This document shows positions 1 to 6,095 of a stretch of 7,175 nt of DNA, in pieces. The translations under genes were made by a program, and so were the position numbers. Under the pieces are notes generated by a model. It was not told the DNA's origin and searched no databases. It saw only the letters and a program-made list of their open reading frames with translations. The stretch comes from Lachnospiraceae bacterium (GTDB lineage Bacteria; Bacillota_A; Clostridia; Lachnospirales; Lachnospiraceae). Location: the NCBI GenBank assembly GCA_024689605.1, contig JAILDD010000213.1, positions 1 through 7,175 of the forward strand, read 5' to 3'. Positions within the stretch are counted from its first letter, which is position 1. The number at the start of each line of letters is the position of its first letter.

Positions 1-291
1 TATATATTCCCGGTTCTTTCGAGGTATAAGAATACCATACGTGGCACACTGAAGACATCATTGTCCATGTCTGTATTAGGCATACTTACTCTTCGGACAA
101 TAGCTTCGGCAATCCTTATCCCTCTTCCGTTTATACTTGCATTATTGTTCGGATATGCTTCGGTACCGTTTTTTGCGGTGATATGCTTCTCGGGTCCGGG
201 CTACCTCAGGGCCATGATGTACAGCGGTCTTTTTGATAAGTATGAAGGCAAAGAAAAGAATTCCGATGGTGAGAATGAGGAAACGGAGTAA
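1..291 (+). CDS. YesL-like DUF624 membrane protein, C-terminal part (5' end outside window)
   Basis: The reading frame is open from the first base of the window to the TAA at 289-291, so only about the last 96 residues are present. The visible part begins YIFPVLSRYKNTIRGTLKTS, which fits the conserved pattern of YesL/DUF624 proteins (a YxFPLLxRFxNTxxxxLKxA segment). A hydrophobic stretch spanning about 35 residues follows, probably two adjacent membrane segments, and then a charged, Glu/Lys-rich cytoplasmic tail. In-frame TTG/ATG codons at 61 and 67 lie inside the conserved region and are not the true start. DUF624 proteins are small integral membrane proteins of unknown function. They are repeatedly encoded beside ABC sugar importers and rhamnogalacturonan genes (yesL in the Bacillus subtilis yes cluster). 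That agrees with the GH105 and GH28 genes downstream and suggests an importer lies just upstream of the window. Family call likely; function unknown. Confidence 0.75.
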   Translation, partial: YIFPVLSRYKNTIRGTLKTSLSMSVLGILTLRTIASAILIPLPFILALLFGYASVPFFAVICFSGPGYLRAMMYSGLFDKYEGKEKNSDGENEETE

Positions 292-339
292 GCGGATGCG
301 CATCCTCGCGGAGCGTCATAATAAAGTATGAAATTAAAT

Positions 340-357
340 CTACTAAAATTTTAGAAG
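340..357. promoter_or_regulatory. AT-rich palindrome, candidate operator upstream of the isomerase gene
   Basis: CTAAAATTTTAG at 343-354 is a perfect 12-base palindrome. After one mismatched pair the symmetry continues, giving CTACTAAAATTTTAGAAG with 16 of 18 positions symmetric. It lies 60 bases before the isomerase start, in the 125-base gap after the DUF624 gene. With no loop it would be a poor RNA hairpin, so a dimeric regulator site is the more natural reading. An AT-rich palindrome can also occur by chance, and no convincing -35/-10 pair accompanies it. Confidence 0.25.
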
Positions 358-416
358 CTGTGAGATTTTGAAAGGTTATAAGGAGACTGTAAAAAAGACA
401 CGAAAGGAACAGCAGG

Positions 417-1262
417 ATGAGAATAGGAATACGACTGCATGACACAAAGGAATGTGGGATAAAGGAAAGGCTTGATATAGTACGGGAACAGGGCTTTTGC
501 TGTGCACATATTGCTCTTGCCAAGACAGCGGGGCTTCCAAAGGAAACAGAGGCATTGACACCCGGATATGCGCTGTGGCTAAAAAGGGTATTCGCAGAGG
601 CCGGCATAGACATTGCCGTGCTGGGCAATTACCAGAATCTCGCGCACCCGGATCCGGAAAAATTAAGGACGATACAGGAACGCTATTGTGCCCACCTGCG
701 TTTTGCGTCATTGCTGGGCTGCGGTATGGTAGGAACGGAAACCGGTGCGCCCAATGAGGATTATCACTATGATAAAGAAGCCTGCCGCAGTAAAGAAGCT
801 CTGGAGATATTTATCAATAATCTGCGTCCCGTTGTATCCTATGCGGAAAAATGTGGCGTGATCATGGCTATCGAACCGGTATATAAGCATATAGTGTGGA
901 ATCCGCGCCGGGCACGTGAGGTCCTTGACCGGATCGGATCTCCGAATCTTCAGATCATCTTTGATCCCGTAAACCTGATAGATCCGGAATGCATTGAGGC
1001 AAGGGATGAAGTGATAGGAGAGGCAATGGATATCCTTGCTCCCGAGATAGCGATGATACATTTAAAGGACTATGTATTTGAAGCAGGGGAAATGAAAGCG
1101 GTAGGCTGCGGATACGGTGAGATGGATTACAGAAAGATCGTGCAGTTTGCGGAAGAAAAGAAGCCGTATGTTCATGCAACACTTGAGAATACGAAGCCGG
1201 ATACCGCAGTACATTCACGGGAGCTGATCGAAGGCATTATTAAGGATGTTCAGAATAAGTGA
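417..1262 (+). CDS. Sugar phosphate isomerase/epimerase-like TIM-barrel protein
   Basis: This 281-residue protein has the pattern of the xylose isomerase-like / AP endonuclease family 2 TIM barrels (the IolE, IolI and D-tagatose 3-epimerase group), whose members are usually 250-300 residues. The acidic and histidine residues at barrel strand ends look like a metal site: Glu153 in MAIEPV, Asp183 in IIFDPVN, His215 in MIHLKD and Glu257 in ATLENT. Glu108 in the GTETG loop and the GYGEMDY segment (232-238) also fit the family. No signal peptide is seen, so it is cytosolic. The ATG at 417 has a good Shine-Dalgarno AAAGGAA (403-409) seven bases upstream. Its place between a YesL-like gene and pectinolytic hydrolases suggests it isomerises or epimerises a sugar or uronate released from pectin. 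The family is too broad to name a substrate. The stop codon directly abuts an inverted-repeat element. Confidence 0.85.
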   Translation: MRIGIRLHDTKECGIKERLDIVREQGFCCAHIALAKTAGLPKETEALTPGYALWLKRVFAEAGIDIAVLGNYQNLAHPDPEKLRTIQERYCAHLRFASLLGCGMVGTETGAPNEDYHYDKEACRSKEALEIFINNLRPVVSYAEKCGVIMAIEPVYKHIVWNPRRAREVLDRIGSPNLQIIFDPVNLIDPECIEARDEVIGEAMDILAPEIAMIHLKDYVFEAGEMKAVGCGYGEMDYRKIVQFAEEKKPYVHATLENTKPDTAVHSRELIEGIIKDVQNK

Positions 1263-1407
1263 GTAACTAAAACTTCCCACTAACTGAACTACTTAGAACG
1301 ACACTCGCAATTGCGCCGGAACAATCACGAGGCATTGCATCGGTTCCGGTGCATATGCAAGTCGTCGTTATCTTTCCACAGACTATATGTGGGAAGTTTT
1401 AGTAACT
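1262..1407. repeat. Structured inverted-repeat element (MITE-like or structured RNA)
   Basis: Bases 1266-1280 (ACTAAAACTTCCCAC) are exactly complementary to 1389-1403 (GTGGGAAGTTTTAGT). After one mismatch the pairing continues outward to 1262/1407, so 18 of 19 pairs match. Inside, a second long hairpin forms: 1297-1302 with 1364-1369, 1303-1305 with 1360-1362, 1307-1309 with 1356-1358, and an 11-pair core of 1312-1322 (TGCGCCGGAAC) with 1343-1353 (GTTCCGGTGCA, one G-U). The loop is 20 bases. No coding potential is evident. AGTAACTAA occurs at both outer edges (1262-1270 and 1401-1409). Terminal inverted repeats, a length near 145 bases and extensive folding suit a miniature inverted-repeat element. 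A structured cis-acting or small RNA is the alternative. No long T-run follows, so it is not an ordinary terminator. Confidence 0.6.
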
Positions 1408-1429
1408 AACCAATAAAATATCCCACATA
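1386..1429 (+). promoter_or_regulatory. Alternative hairpin, possible attenuator ahead of the GH105 gene
   Basis: TATGTGGGA (1386-1394) pairs with TCCCACATA (1421-1429). After one A-A mismatch, GTTTTA (1396-1401) pairs with TAAAAT (1414-1419), with a 12-base loop. This uses the same strand that forms the right arm of the 1262-1407 inverted repeat, so the two folds exclude each other. A further competitor, TTTCCACA (1373-1380), can pair with TGTGGGAA (1388-1395) around a 7-base loop. The hairpin is followed, two bases later, by only four T residues (1432-1435), which would be a weak terminator. The geometry resembles an antiterminator/terminator pair, but the function is inferred. Equally, the three motif copies could be protein-binding half-sites. 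Confidence 0.35.
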
Positions 1430-1537
1430 CATTTTCCGGGAAGCACAACGAAGCGCTATTTGGTTTGATTATGTAAGTGGAAAGCACAGAAGTAACAGAA
1501 ACGCAGACAATTACAGAAAAGACAGGAGAACAGGCAT

Positions 1538-2680
1538 ATGACAGCAGAAACAAGAGACCGGATACAGCAGTATATTGATTATCTTCTTGAAAATTCCAGT
1601 GCGGAGAAACCCATGTGGAATAAAGAAATGATCCTGCAGGGACGCCCGAATAAGTGGAATTATATCGACGGGTGTATGATCACTGCGTTGCTTTCGCTTT
1701 ACGATATGACGGGTGAAGAGCGTTATTTTAAGTTCGCGAAGGATTTTGTCGACTATTTTGTGCAGGAAGACGGATCCATAAAGACTTACGATATTAAGGA
1801 ATACAATCTCGACAATATCAATACCGCAAGTAATCTGTTTTTCCTGTATGAAAAGACAGGTGAAAATAAGTACAAGCTTGCCCTTGACCATGTGCGGGAA
1901 CAGCTTACAGGAATGCCGAGGACAAAGGAAGGAAGTTTCTGGCATAAGGAAATCTACCCCAACCAGGTGTGGCTGGACGGCCTGTATATGGCAGAGCCAT
2001 TCTATATGAAATACGAAACACTTTTTAACAAAATGGAAAAGTGCAATGATGTCATACATCAGTTTGAAAACGTGGAGAAGTATATGAAGGATCCCAAGAC
2101 CGGACTGTACTATCACGGATATGACGAGAGTCGCGAAATGTACTGGGCAGATACAGAAACCGGCTGCAGCCCCAATTTCTGGCTGAGGTCTCTGGGGTGG
2201 TTCACCCTTGCACTGGTTGAAACGGCACAGGCAACGGATGAATCACTGTATTACGAGAAGAGATATCTGCAAAAGCTTCTGGAAAACCTTGCGGATGCTC
2301 TTGCTCCTTTCCAGGATGAAAGCGGTATGTTCTATCAAGTGGTAGATCATCCTGAAGCTGAGGGCAACTATCTGGAGACTTCAGGCACCGCGCTTATCTC
2401 CTATGCAATATTAAAGGCAGTACGTCTGGGCTTTCTTACGCCGCGTTATGCCGAAATGGGAGAGCGGGCATTTGACGGTATCGTTGATAAATATCTTTCG
2501 GAAAACGAGGATGGAACCCTCAAGCTTTCAGGCATATGTCTTGTGGCCGGATTGGGCGGAAAGCAGCACAGGGACGGCTCGCTTGAGTATTACTTCAGTG
2601 AACCGGTAGTGGAAAATGAGGCCAAGGGTGTCGCACCTTTTCTGTTAGCATACACGGAAATGATCAGGAGAGCAGATTGA
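1538..2680 (+). CDS. Glycoside hydrolase family 105 unsaturated rhamnogalacturonyl/glucuronyl hydrolase (YteR/YesR-like)
   Basis: This 380-residue enzyme matches the single-domain (alpha/alpha)6-barrel GH105 family; YteR is about 373 residues. GH105 enzymes hydrate and release the 4,5-unsaturated galacturonate at the non-reducing end of oligosaccharides made by rhamnogalacturonan or pectate lyases. Visible active-site matches, placed from memory of YteR (offset +4), are Asp92 in NLDNIN (YteR Asp88), His136, Asp147 in WLDGLYM (the catalytic Asp143), His193 in YYHGY, and Trp215, Arg217 and Trp221 in the FWLRSLGW block. The C-terminus has the family's GLGG...HRDGSLEYY and KGVAPFLLAY segments. 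There is no signal peptide, so it is cytoplasmic like YteR. ATG 1538 is preceded by AGGAGA (1524-1529) at eight bases. One base separates its stop from the GH28 start, indicating co-transcription. Whether the natural substrate is rhamnogalacturonan or an oligogalacturonide cannot be decided here. Confidence 0.9.
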   Translation: MTAETRDRIQQYIDYLLENSSAEKPMWNKEMILQGRPNKWNYIDGCMITALLSLYDMTGEERYFKFAKDFVDYFVQEDGSIKTYDIKEYNLDNINTASNLFFLYEKTGENKYKLALDHVREQLTGMPRTKEGSFWHKEIYPNQVWLDGLYMAEPFYMKYETLFNKMEKCNDVIHQFENVEKYMKDPKTGLYYHGYDESREMYWADTETGCSPNFWLRSLGWFTLALVETAQATDESLYYEKRYLQKLLENLADALAPFQDESGMFYQVVDHPEAEGNYLETSGTALISYAILKAVRLGFLTPRYAEMGERAFDGIVDKYLSENEDGTLKLSGICLVAGLGGKQHRDGSLEYYFSEPVVENEAKGVAPFLLAYTEMIRRAD

Positions 2681-2681
2681 T

Positions 2682-4262
2682 ATGGAATTTGAGATAGCTG
2701 GTATATTTAGCAGAAGTATTACGATCGAAAGGGATAATAATGACCGTTTTGAAACCGAAGACGAATGTATTGTCAGCGTTAACGGCAAAGAGTATGCCCG
2801 CACAAAGCGTAATGTCATAACCATAAATGGGCTTAAACCTTCAAATAAATATGATATTTCTATATGCAAAGAGGGTGAAAACGATTATAATATGCATACG
2901 GTGCAGACCAGGCCCGAGAGCTTTCTCTTGAATGTAAGGAGTTTTGGGGCGGCAGGAGACGGAGTACACAATGATACGTCTGCTATTCAGGCTGCAGTAA
3001 TGGGATGCCCTGATGACGGAACTGTGTACGTGCCTGCGGGAACATATCTTACGGGCCCGATATTCCTGAAGAGCCATATGACGCTGTGGATAGATGAGGG
3101 TGCCGTACTGTTAGGAGATACCGAAAGGGGGAATTACCCCGTGCTCCCCGGTATGGTGCGTGATATGTATGACAACAGCAGGGAGTATAACCTTGGTAGC
3201 TGGGAAGGAAATCCCCTGGATAGTTTTGCATCATTGATCACAGCAGTAAATGCCGAGGATATTTCCATTGTAGGACGGGGAACCGTTGATGGAAATGCGC
3301 CGAATAGTGACTGGTGGGTCGAAGCAAAGAAGAAGCGGACTGCATGGCGCCCTAACCTGGTTAATTTCATACGGTGCAAAAATATCAGGATGCAGGGGCT
3401 GACACTTAAGAATTCAGCCTGCTGGTGCATACATCCTTATTATTCAGAGAATCTGAGCTTCCTGGATCTTACGATTCAGAATCCTTCCGATTCGCCGAAT
3501 ACGGATGGTTTTGATCCTGAAAGCTGTGAAGATGTATGTCTTCTCGGTACTACCATATCAGTAGGTGATGACTGCATCGCACTTAAGAGCGGAAAGCTCT
3601 ATATGGCAAAGTATCATCACAGAGAGACTAAGAATGTTACGATCAGGAACTGCAGGCTTGAAAAAGGCCACGGTTCTGTGACTATAGGATCCGAAATCGC
3701 AGGAGGCGTTAGCAATGTGCATGTTTCCAGATGCATATTTGCAGGCACGGACCGCGGTGTACGCATAAAGACAAGGCGAGGACGCGGAGAAAAATCCATA
3801 CTTACAGATCTGCTTTTTGAGAATATCAGTATGGATCACGTGCATATGCCCCTTACTGTAAATATGTTTTATTTCTGCGATCCCGACGGGCATACTGAAT
3901 ATGTTCAGAGCCAGGACGCATATCCTGTTGATTACCGTACGCCGGGAATCGGGAGTATTACCGTAAAGGATGCAGACTGTACGGGAGTAGACGCATCGTT
4001 TGTATGTGTGATGGGGCTTCCGGAAGCTCCGGTAGAAAAGATATCTTTGGAGAATATAAAGGTTTTTTATCTTGAAGAGGACAAGCGCGTTCCCCAGAGG
4101 CCTGTGATGATGGACGACTTTCCGGAGATGTCCGGCAGGAGCATCTTCTTGAAAAATGTAAATGAAATTGATATAAAGAATGTATCGATAGATGGCAGCG
4201 TTGATGATGATATAACGCTTGAAAACGTAAGTACCAGACAGATTGACGGATTGCATATGTGA
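2682..4262 (+). CDS. Glycoside hydrolase family 28 polygalacturonase-like enzyme
   Basis: This 526-residue protein has an N-terminal beta-rich segment (about 1-78, fibronectin/Ig-like in feel). The GH28 right-handed beta-helix follows, opening with the usual VRSFGAAGDGVHNDTSAIQ. All four signature motifs are present: NTDGFD (273-278, Asp275), GDDCIALKSG (295-304, Asp296 and Asp297), GHG (329-331, His330) and RIKT (361-364). The catalytic aspartates and the His/Arg/Lys substrate contacts are therefore intact. The family hydrolyses alpha-1,4 galacturonide links. The lack of a signal peptide suggests a cytoplasmic exo-acting polygalacturonase or rhamnogalacturonan galacturonidase working on imported oligomers. 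ATG 2682 sits one base after the GH105 stop, with AGGAG (2666-2670) inside that gene 11 bases upstream, so translation may be coupled. A diguanylate cyclase gene begins within a few bases of its stop. Confidence 0.92.
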   Translation: MEFEIAGIFSRSITIERDNNDRFETEDECIVSVNGKEYARTKRNVITINGLKPSNKYDISICKEGENDYNMHTVQTRPESFLLNVRSFGAAGDGVHNDTSAIQAAVMGCPDDGTVYVPAGTYLTGPIFLKSHMTLWIDEGAVLLGDTERGNYPVLPGMVRDMYDNSREYNLGSWEGNPLDSFASLITAVNAEDISIVGRGTVDGNAPNSDWWVEAKKKRTAWRPNLVNFIRCKNIRMQGLTLKNSACWCIHPYYSENLSFLDLTIQNPSDSPNTDGFDPESCEDVCLLGTTISVGDDCIALKSGKLYMAKYHHRETKNVTIRNCRLEKGHGSVTIGSEIAGGVSNVHVSRCIFAGTDRGVRIKTRRGRGEKSILTDLLFENISMDHVHMPLTVNMFYFCDPDGHTEYVQSQDAYPVDYRTPGIGSITVKDADCTGVDASFVCVMGLPEAPVEKISLENIKVFYLEEDKRVPQRPVMMDDFPEMSGRSIFLKNVNEIDIKNVSIDGSVDDDITLENVSTRQIDGLHM

Positions 4263-4274
4263 CGGGTGAGAGTT

Positions 4275-5693
4275 ATGGAAGCAACGAACATGGGATCAGA
4301 CTTATCCATACAGGATTGTGAACATTTTCTGGAAGTATCGAAATGTTCGGAAATGTTGTATGATCCTGAGGCTGACCTGATGGAGGTATTTAAATACACT
4401 CCCGAAAAAAAAGTCATATTCAAAGGAACTGCCAAGGAATCTACCAAGCTTTTGGAAGCTTCGGGAACTGAACTTTCAAAGAAGCAGGTTGAAGCACTTC
4501 GTGAAGCACTGCGGTCCGGAAAGAAGAGTTTCAGCGGGATCATCGATCTGCACAAGGGAAGATATCTGGTACGTTTCAAAAAATATGAAGATAAGGGGGA
4601 TAAGATATACGGTGTATTTATCCCCTGTACTGATGGGGGATCGATACCTTCCTACAGACGCGCCAGCGATAAGGATGCCATGCTGGATATGCTGAATAAA
4701 AGGGCTATCAATGAATATGCTCACAGGGTGTGTGCACAGGATGAATGTCCCACTACATATTTCATAATGTTCGATATGGACAATTTTAAGATTGTTAATG
4801 ACAGCTTCGGACATGCGTTTGGAGATGAAGTCCTGCATACAGTGACTTCCATAATAAACAGGGCAATCGGCGACCATGGTATGGTCGGAAGAGTCGGCGG
4901 TGATGAGATAATGATAGTCACAAAGGGCATTGCCGATAAGGCTGAATTACGCCCTTACATGAGAGAGATACGCGTAAATGTTGAGGAACAGTTCAAGGAT
5001 AAGCTTAATGGTATATCCCTTACCTGTTCCATGGGTGCCGCTGCCTATCCTGATCACGGTGAAAGCTGTGACGATGTCAAGGATCTGGCGGATAAGATGC
5101 TTTACCTGGCAAAAGAAAAGGGGCGTAACCGCTACATAATCTATACTCCCGACATGCATGCGGATCTGATTAAAGCTCCCGAGAAAAGCGCGGATGGTCT
5201 CAAGACTGTGCTGGCCAATAATTTTGACAAGGTAGGCATAGTTCATTATATGATAGAAGACTACCTGAAGAAGGGGACGAGCAGCAATGCCCTGGCCTTC
5301 AGGAATGTCGGTGAAGCCTTTAATCTTCAGGAGATTCTTATCGTTTATGACAATGCCAAGGTGGGATTCAAATGGTCCATGGATAATTCTGAGATAAGTA
5401 AATCCGATCTTAACTGGATGGAGCTCAATGATGCGTTTTATTCGCATTTTAACAAGGATGGCATGTTTGTTATAGACGGACTCTATGATCTTGAAGGGGA
5501 TAAAGAGTATTTAAGACCTAAGCTTGTTGAAAGAGGGGCGGAGTCTGCGCTCTTTTTCCGGCTTAGGAATAATGACGATTACCAGGGGTTTGTATTGTTT
5601 GTAAAAAAAGGCCAGAGACAGAAATGGTCCGAGTATGAGCTTTTGGCACTCTCTACCATAGGCAAGATCTTTGAAATGTCCGTGCAGGTATAG
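4275..5693 (+). CDS. Diguanylate cyclase with GGDEI motif, PAS-like N-terminus and GAF-like C-terminus
   Basis: The central GGDEF domain makes c-di-GMP from two GTP. Residues below are numbered from the in-frame GTG at 4266; subtract 3 for the ATG used here. The metal-binding Asp170 lies in FDMDNFK, Asn178 and Asp187 in VNDSFGHAFGDEVL, and the signature is GGDEI (211-215). Its last position is Ile instead of Phe, but the catalytic GGDE is intact. The RxxD inhibitory site expected nine residues before GGDEF is replaced by GDHG, so c-di-GMP feedback inhibition is unlikely. Residues 1-135 look like a small PAS-like sensor. Residues about 310-475, after the cyclase domain, read like a GAF domain. 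There are no membrane segments, so it is cytosolic. ATG 4275 is preferred because GGTGA (4265-4269) lies five bases upstream; GTG 4266 has no Shine-Dalgarno. The gene begins 12 bases after GH28 (3 if GTG is used) and is probably in the same operon. Domain edges are judged by eye. Confidence 0.88.
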   Translation: MEATNMGSDLSIQDCEHFLEVSKCSEMLYDPEADLMEVFKYTPEKKVIFKGTAKESTKLLEASGTELSKKQVEALREALRSGKKSFSGIIDLHKGRYLVRFKKYEDKGDKIYGVFIPCTDGGSIPSYRRASDKDAMLDMLNKRAINEYAHRVCAQDECPTTYFIMFDMDNFKIVNDSFGHAFGDEVLHTVTSIINRAIGDHGMVGRVGGDEIMIVTKGIADKAELRPYMREIRVNVEEQFKDKLNGISLTCSMGAAAYPDHGESCDDVKDLADKMLYLAKEKGRNRYIIYTPDMHADLIKAPEKSADGLKTVLANNFDKVGIVHYMIEDYLKKGTSSNALAFRNVGEAFNLQEILIVYDNAKVGFKWSMDNSEISKSDLNWMELNDAFYSHFNKDGMFVIDGLYDLEGDKEYLRPKLVERGAESALFFRLRNNDDYQGFVLFVKKGQRQKWSEYELLALSTIGKIFEMSVQV

Positions 5694-5748
5694 TAATTAT
5701 CTGCACATTCTCGGTGTGGATGATCGATGAGGCCATAGTCTCTTATGG

Positions 5749-5777
5749 TTGACAAATTCATGAAAATGTTTTTTAAT
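5749..5777 (+). promoter_or_regulatory. Sigma-A-type promoter of the riboswitch-antiporter unit
   Basis: A perfect -35 TTGACA (5749-5754) is followed, after exactly 17 bases, by TTTAAT (5772-5777), five of six matches to TATAAT. Transcription would start around 5783-5785, immediately before the first strand of the riboswitch P1 stem (GTGT, 5786-5789). The agreement with the aptamer start makes this a strong call. It sits 56 bases after the cyclase stop, giving the antiporter its own promoter. Confidence 0.8.
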
Positions 5778-5783
5778 ATAAAG

Positions 5784-5925
5784 ACGTGTTGAGGGAGTAG
5801 CTTGCGAGCCTTTTTGCTGTGGTGTTTGGTTTTAGGCTGCAGCGTGTTTCGTCAGGACGGGAAAGTGGCCTGTGATGATAAGGCCGGTTTCCCCGGAGCA
5901 TGTTTTAAAAAGCGAGACTTACACC
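5784..5925 (+). promoter_or_regulatory. yybP-ykoY (manganese) riboswitch aptamer
   Basis: The two conserved internal-loop strands of this class are present and correctly spaced: GAGGGAGTAGC (5791-5801), matching the GGGGAGUAGC loop, and AGCGAGAC (5911-5918), matching the GCAAGACC-type strand. Between them are the expected helices. A P2-like stem runs from TTGCGAGCC (5802-5810) to GGCTGCAG (5835-5842) with one bulge. A distal hairpin forms from GGAAAGTGGCCT (5870-5881) and AGGCCGGTTTCC (5891-5902). P1 would pair GTGT (5786-5789) with ACAC (5921-5924). This class binds Mn2+ and usually turns on Mn2+ exporters such as MntP, YkoY/TerC and P-type ATPases. Bases 5921-5924 are also needed by the terminator, so an aptamer stabilised by Mn2+ should allow read-through. 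Class call strong; exact helix edges approximate. Confidence 0.88.
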
Positions 5926-5954
5926 ATGGTTTTTCTGTGGTGTAGGTTTTTTTT
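5918..5954 (+). terminator. Intrinsic terminator, riboswitch expression platform
   Basis: CTTACACCA (5918-5926) pairs with TGGTGTAGG (5938-5946) over nine pairs (one G-U) around an 11-base loop, followed by eight T residues (5947-5954). The left arm contains the ACAC that closes aptamer P1, so aptamer and terminator compete. No other terminator is visible after the cyclase gene, so this one probably also ends read-through transcripts from the pectin operon when Mn2+ is low. Confidence 0.88.
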
Positions 5955-6095
5955 ATACCTCAGAGACACAGGGACTGCAGAAGAACCGGGGCGGGCTAAA
6001 TATTCATGACGACGGAAGCGGCCCGGCTTGAAGCGGCAGGAACCGGCGATAACGGCCGGTCATAAAGGTGTGCAGGTGCACAGAAAGAGGGAAGA
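5955..6095 (+). other. GC-rich untranslated leader between riboswitch and antiporter gene
   Basis: These 141 bases follow the terminator and precede the antiporter start. The middle part (about 5985-6060) is distinctly richer in GC than the rest of the window. It contains the hairpin ACCGGC (6042-6047) / GCCGGT (6055-6060) with a seven-base loop. A second small hairpin, TGTGC (6069-6073) / GCACA (6078-6082), ends four bases before the GAGGG Shine-Dalgarno (6087-6091). These may affect transcript stability or ribosome access; no known element is recognised. Confidence 0.4.

Noticed and set aside
294..305. GGATGCGCATCC perfect palindrome just after the DUF624 stop
   Set aside because: It has no loop for an RNA hairpin and no T-run, so it is not a terminator. 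A 12-base palindrome alone is too weak to call an operator.
377..382. TATAAG as a -10 box for the isomerase gene
   Set aside because: No acceptable -35 box lies 16-18 bases upstream (GAAGCT or neighbours), so a promoter cannot be supported without an activator.
1262..1409. AGTAACTAA at both edges of the structured element as a target-site duplication
   Set aside because: The copies overlap the inverted-repeat arms rather than flanking them, so they cannot be read cleanly as a duplication made on insertion.
1511..2116. Long antisense open frame across the GH105 gene
   Set aside because: The + strand carries intact GH105 active-site motifs. The antisense translation shows no recognisable domain.
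3558..4256. Antisense open frame of 232 codons across the GH28 gene
   Set aside because: It is the shadow of a well-supported GH28 gene. Its translation is Tyr/Ile/His-rich without family features.
4266..4268. GTG as the start of the cyclase gene
   Set aside because: It lacks a Shine-Dalgarno, whereas ATG 4275 has GGTGA five bases upstream. The difference is three residues.
5733..5748. CCATA/TATGG hairpin after the cyclase gene as a terminator
   Set aside because: The stem has only five Watson-Crick pairs, no T-run follows, and it touches the -35 box of the next promoter.
6006..6065. 19-codon ORF (starting MTTEAARLEAAG) in the antiporter leader
   Set aside because: There is no well-placed Shine-Dalgarno, and it lies in a GC-rich stretch where short open frames arise by chance. 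No leader-peptide logic is visible.
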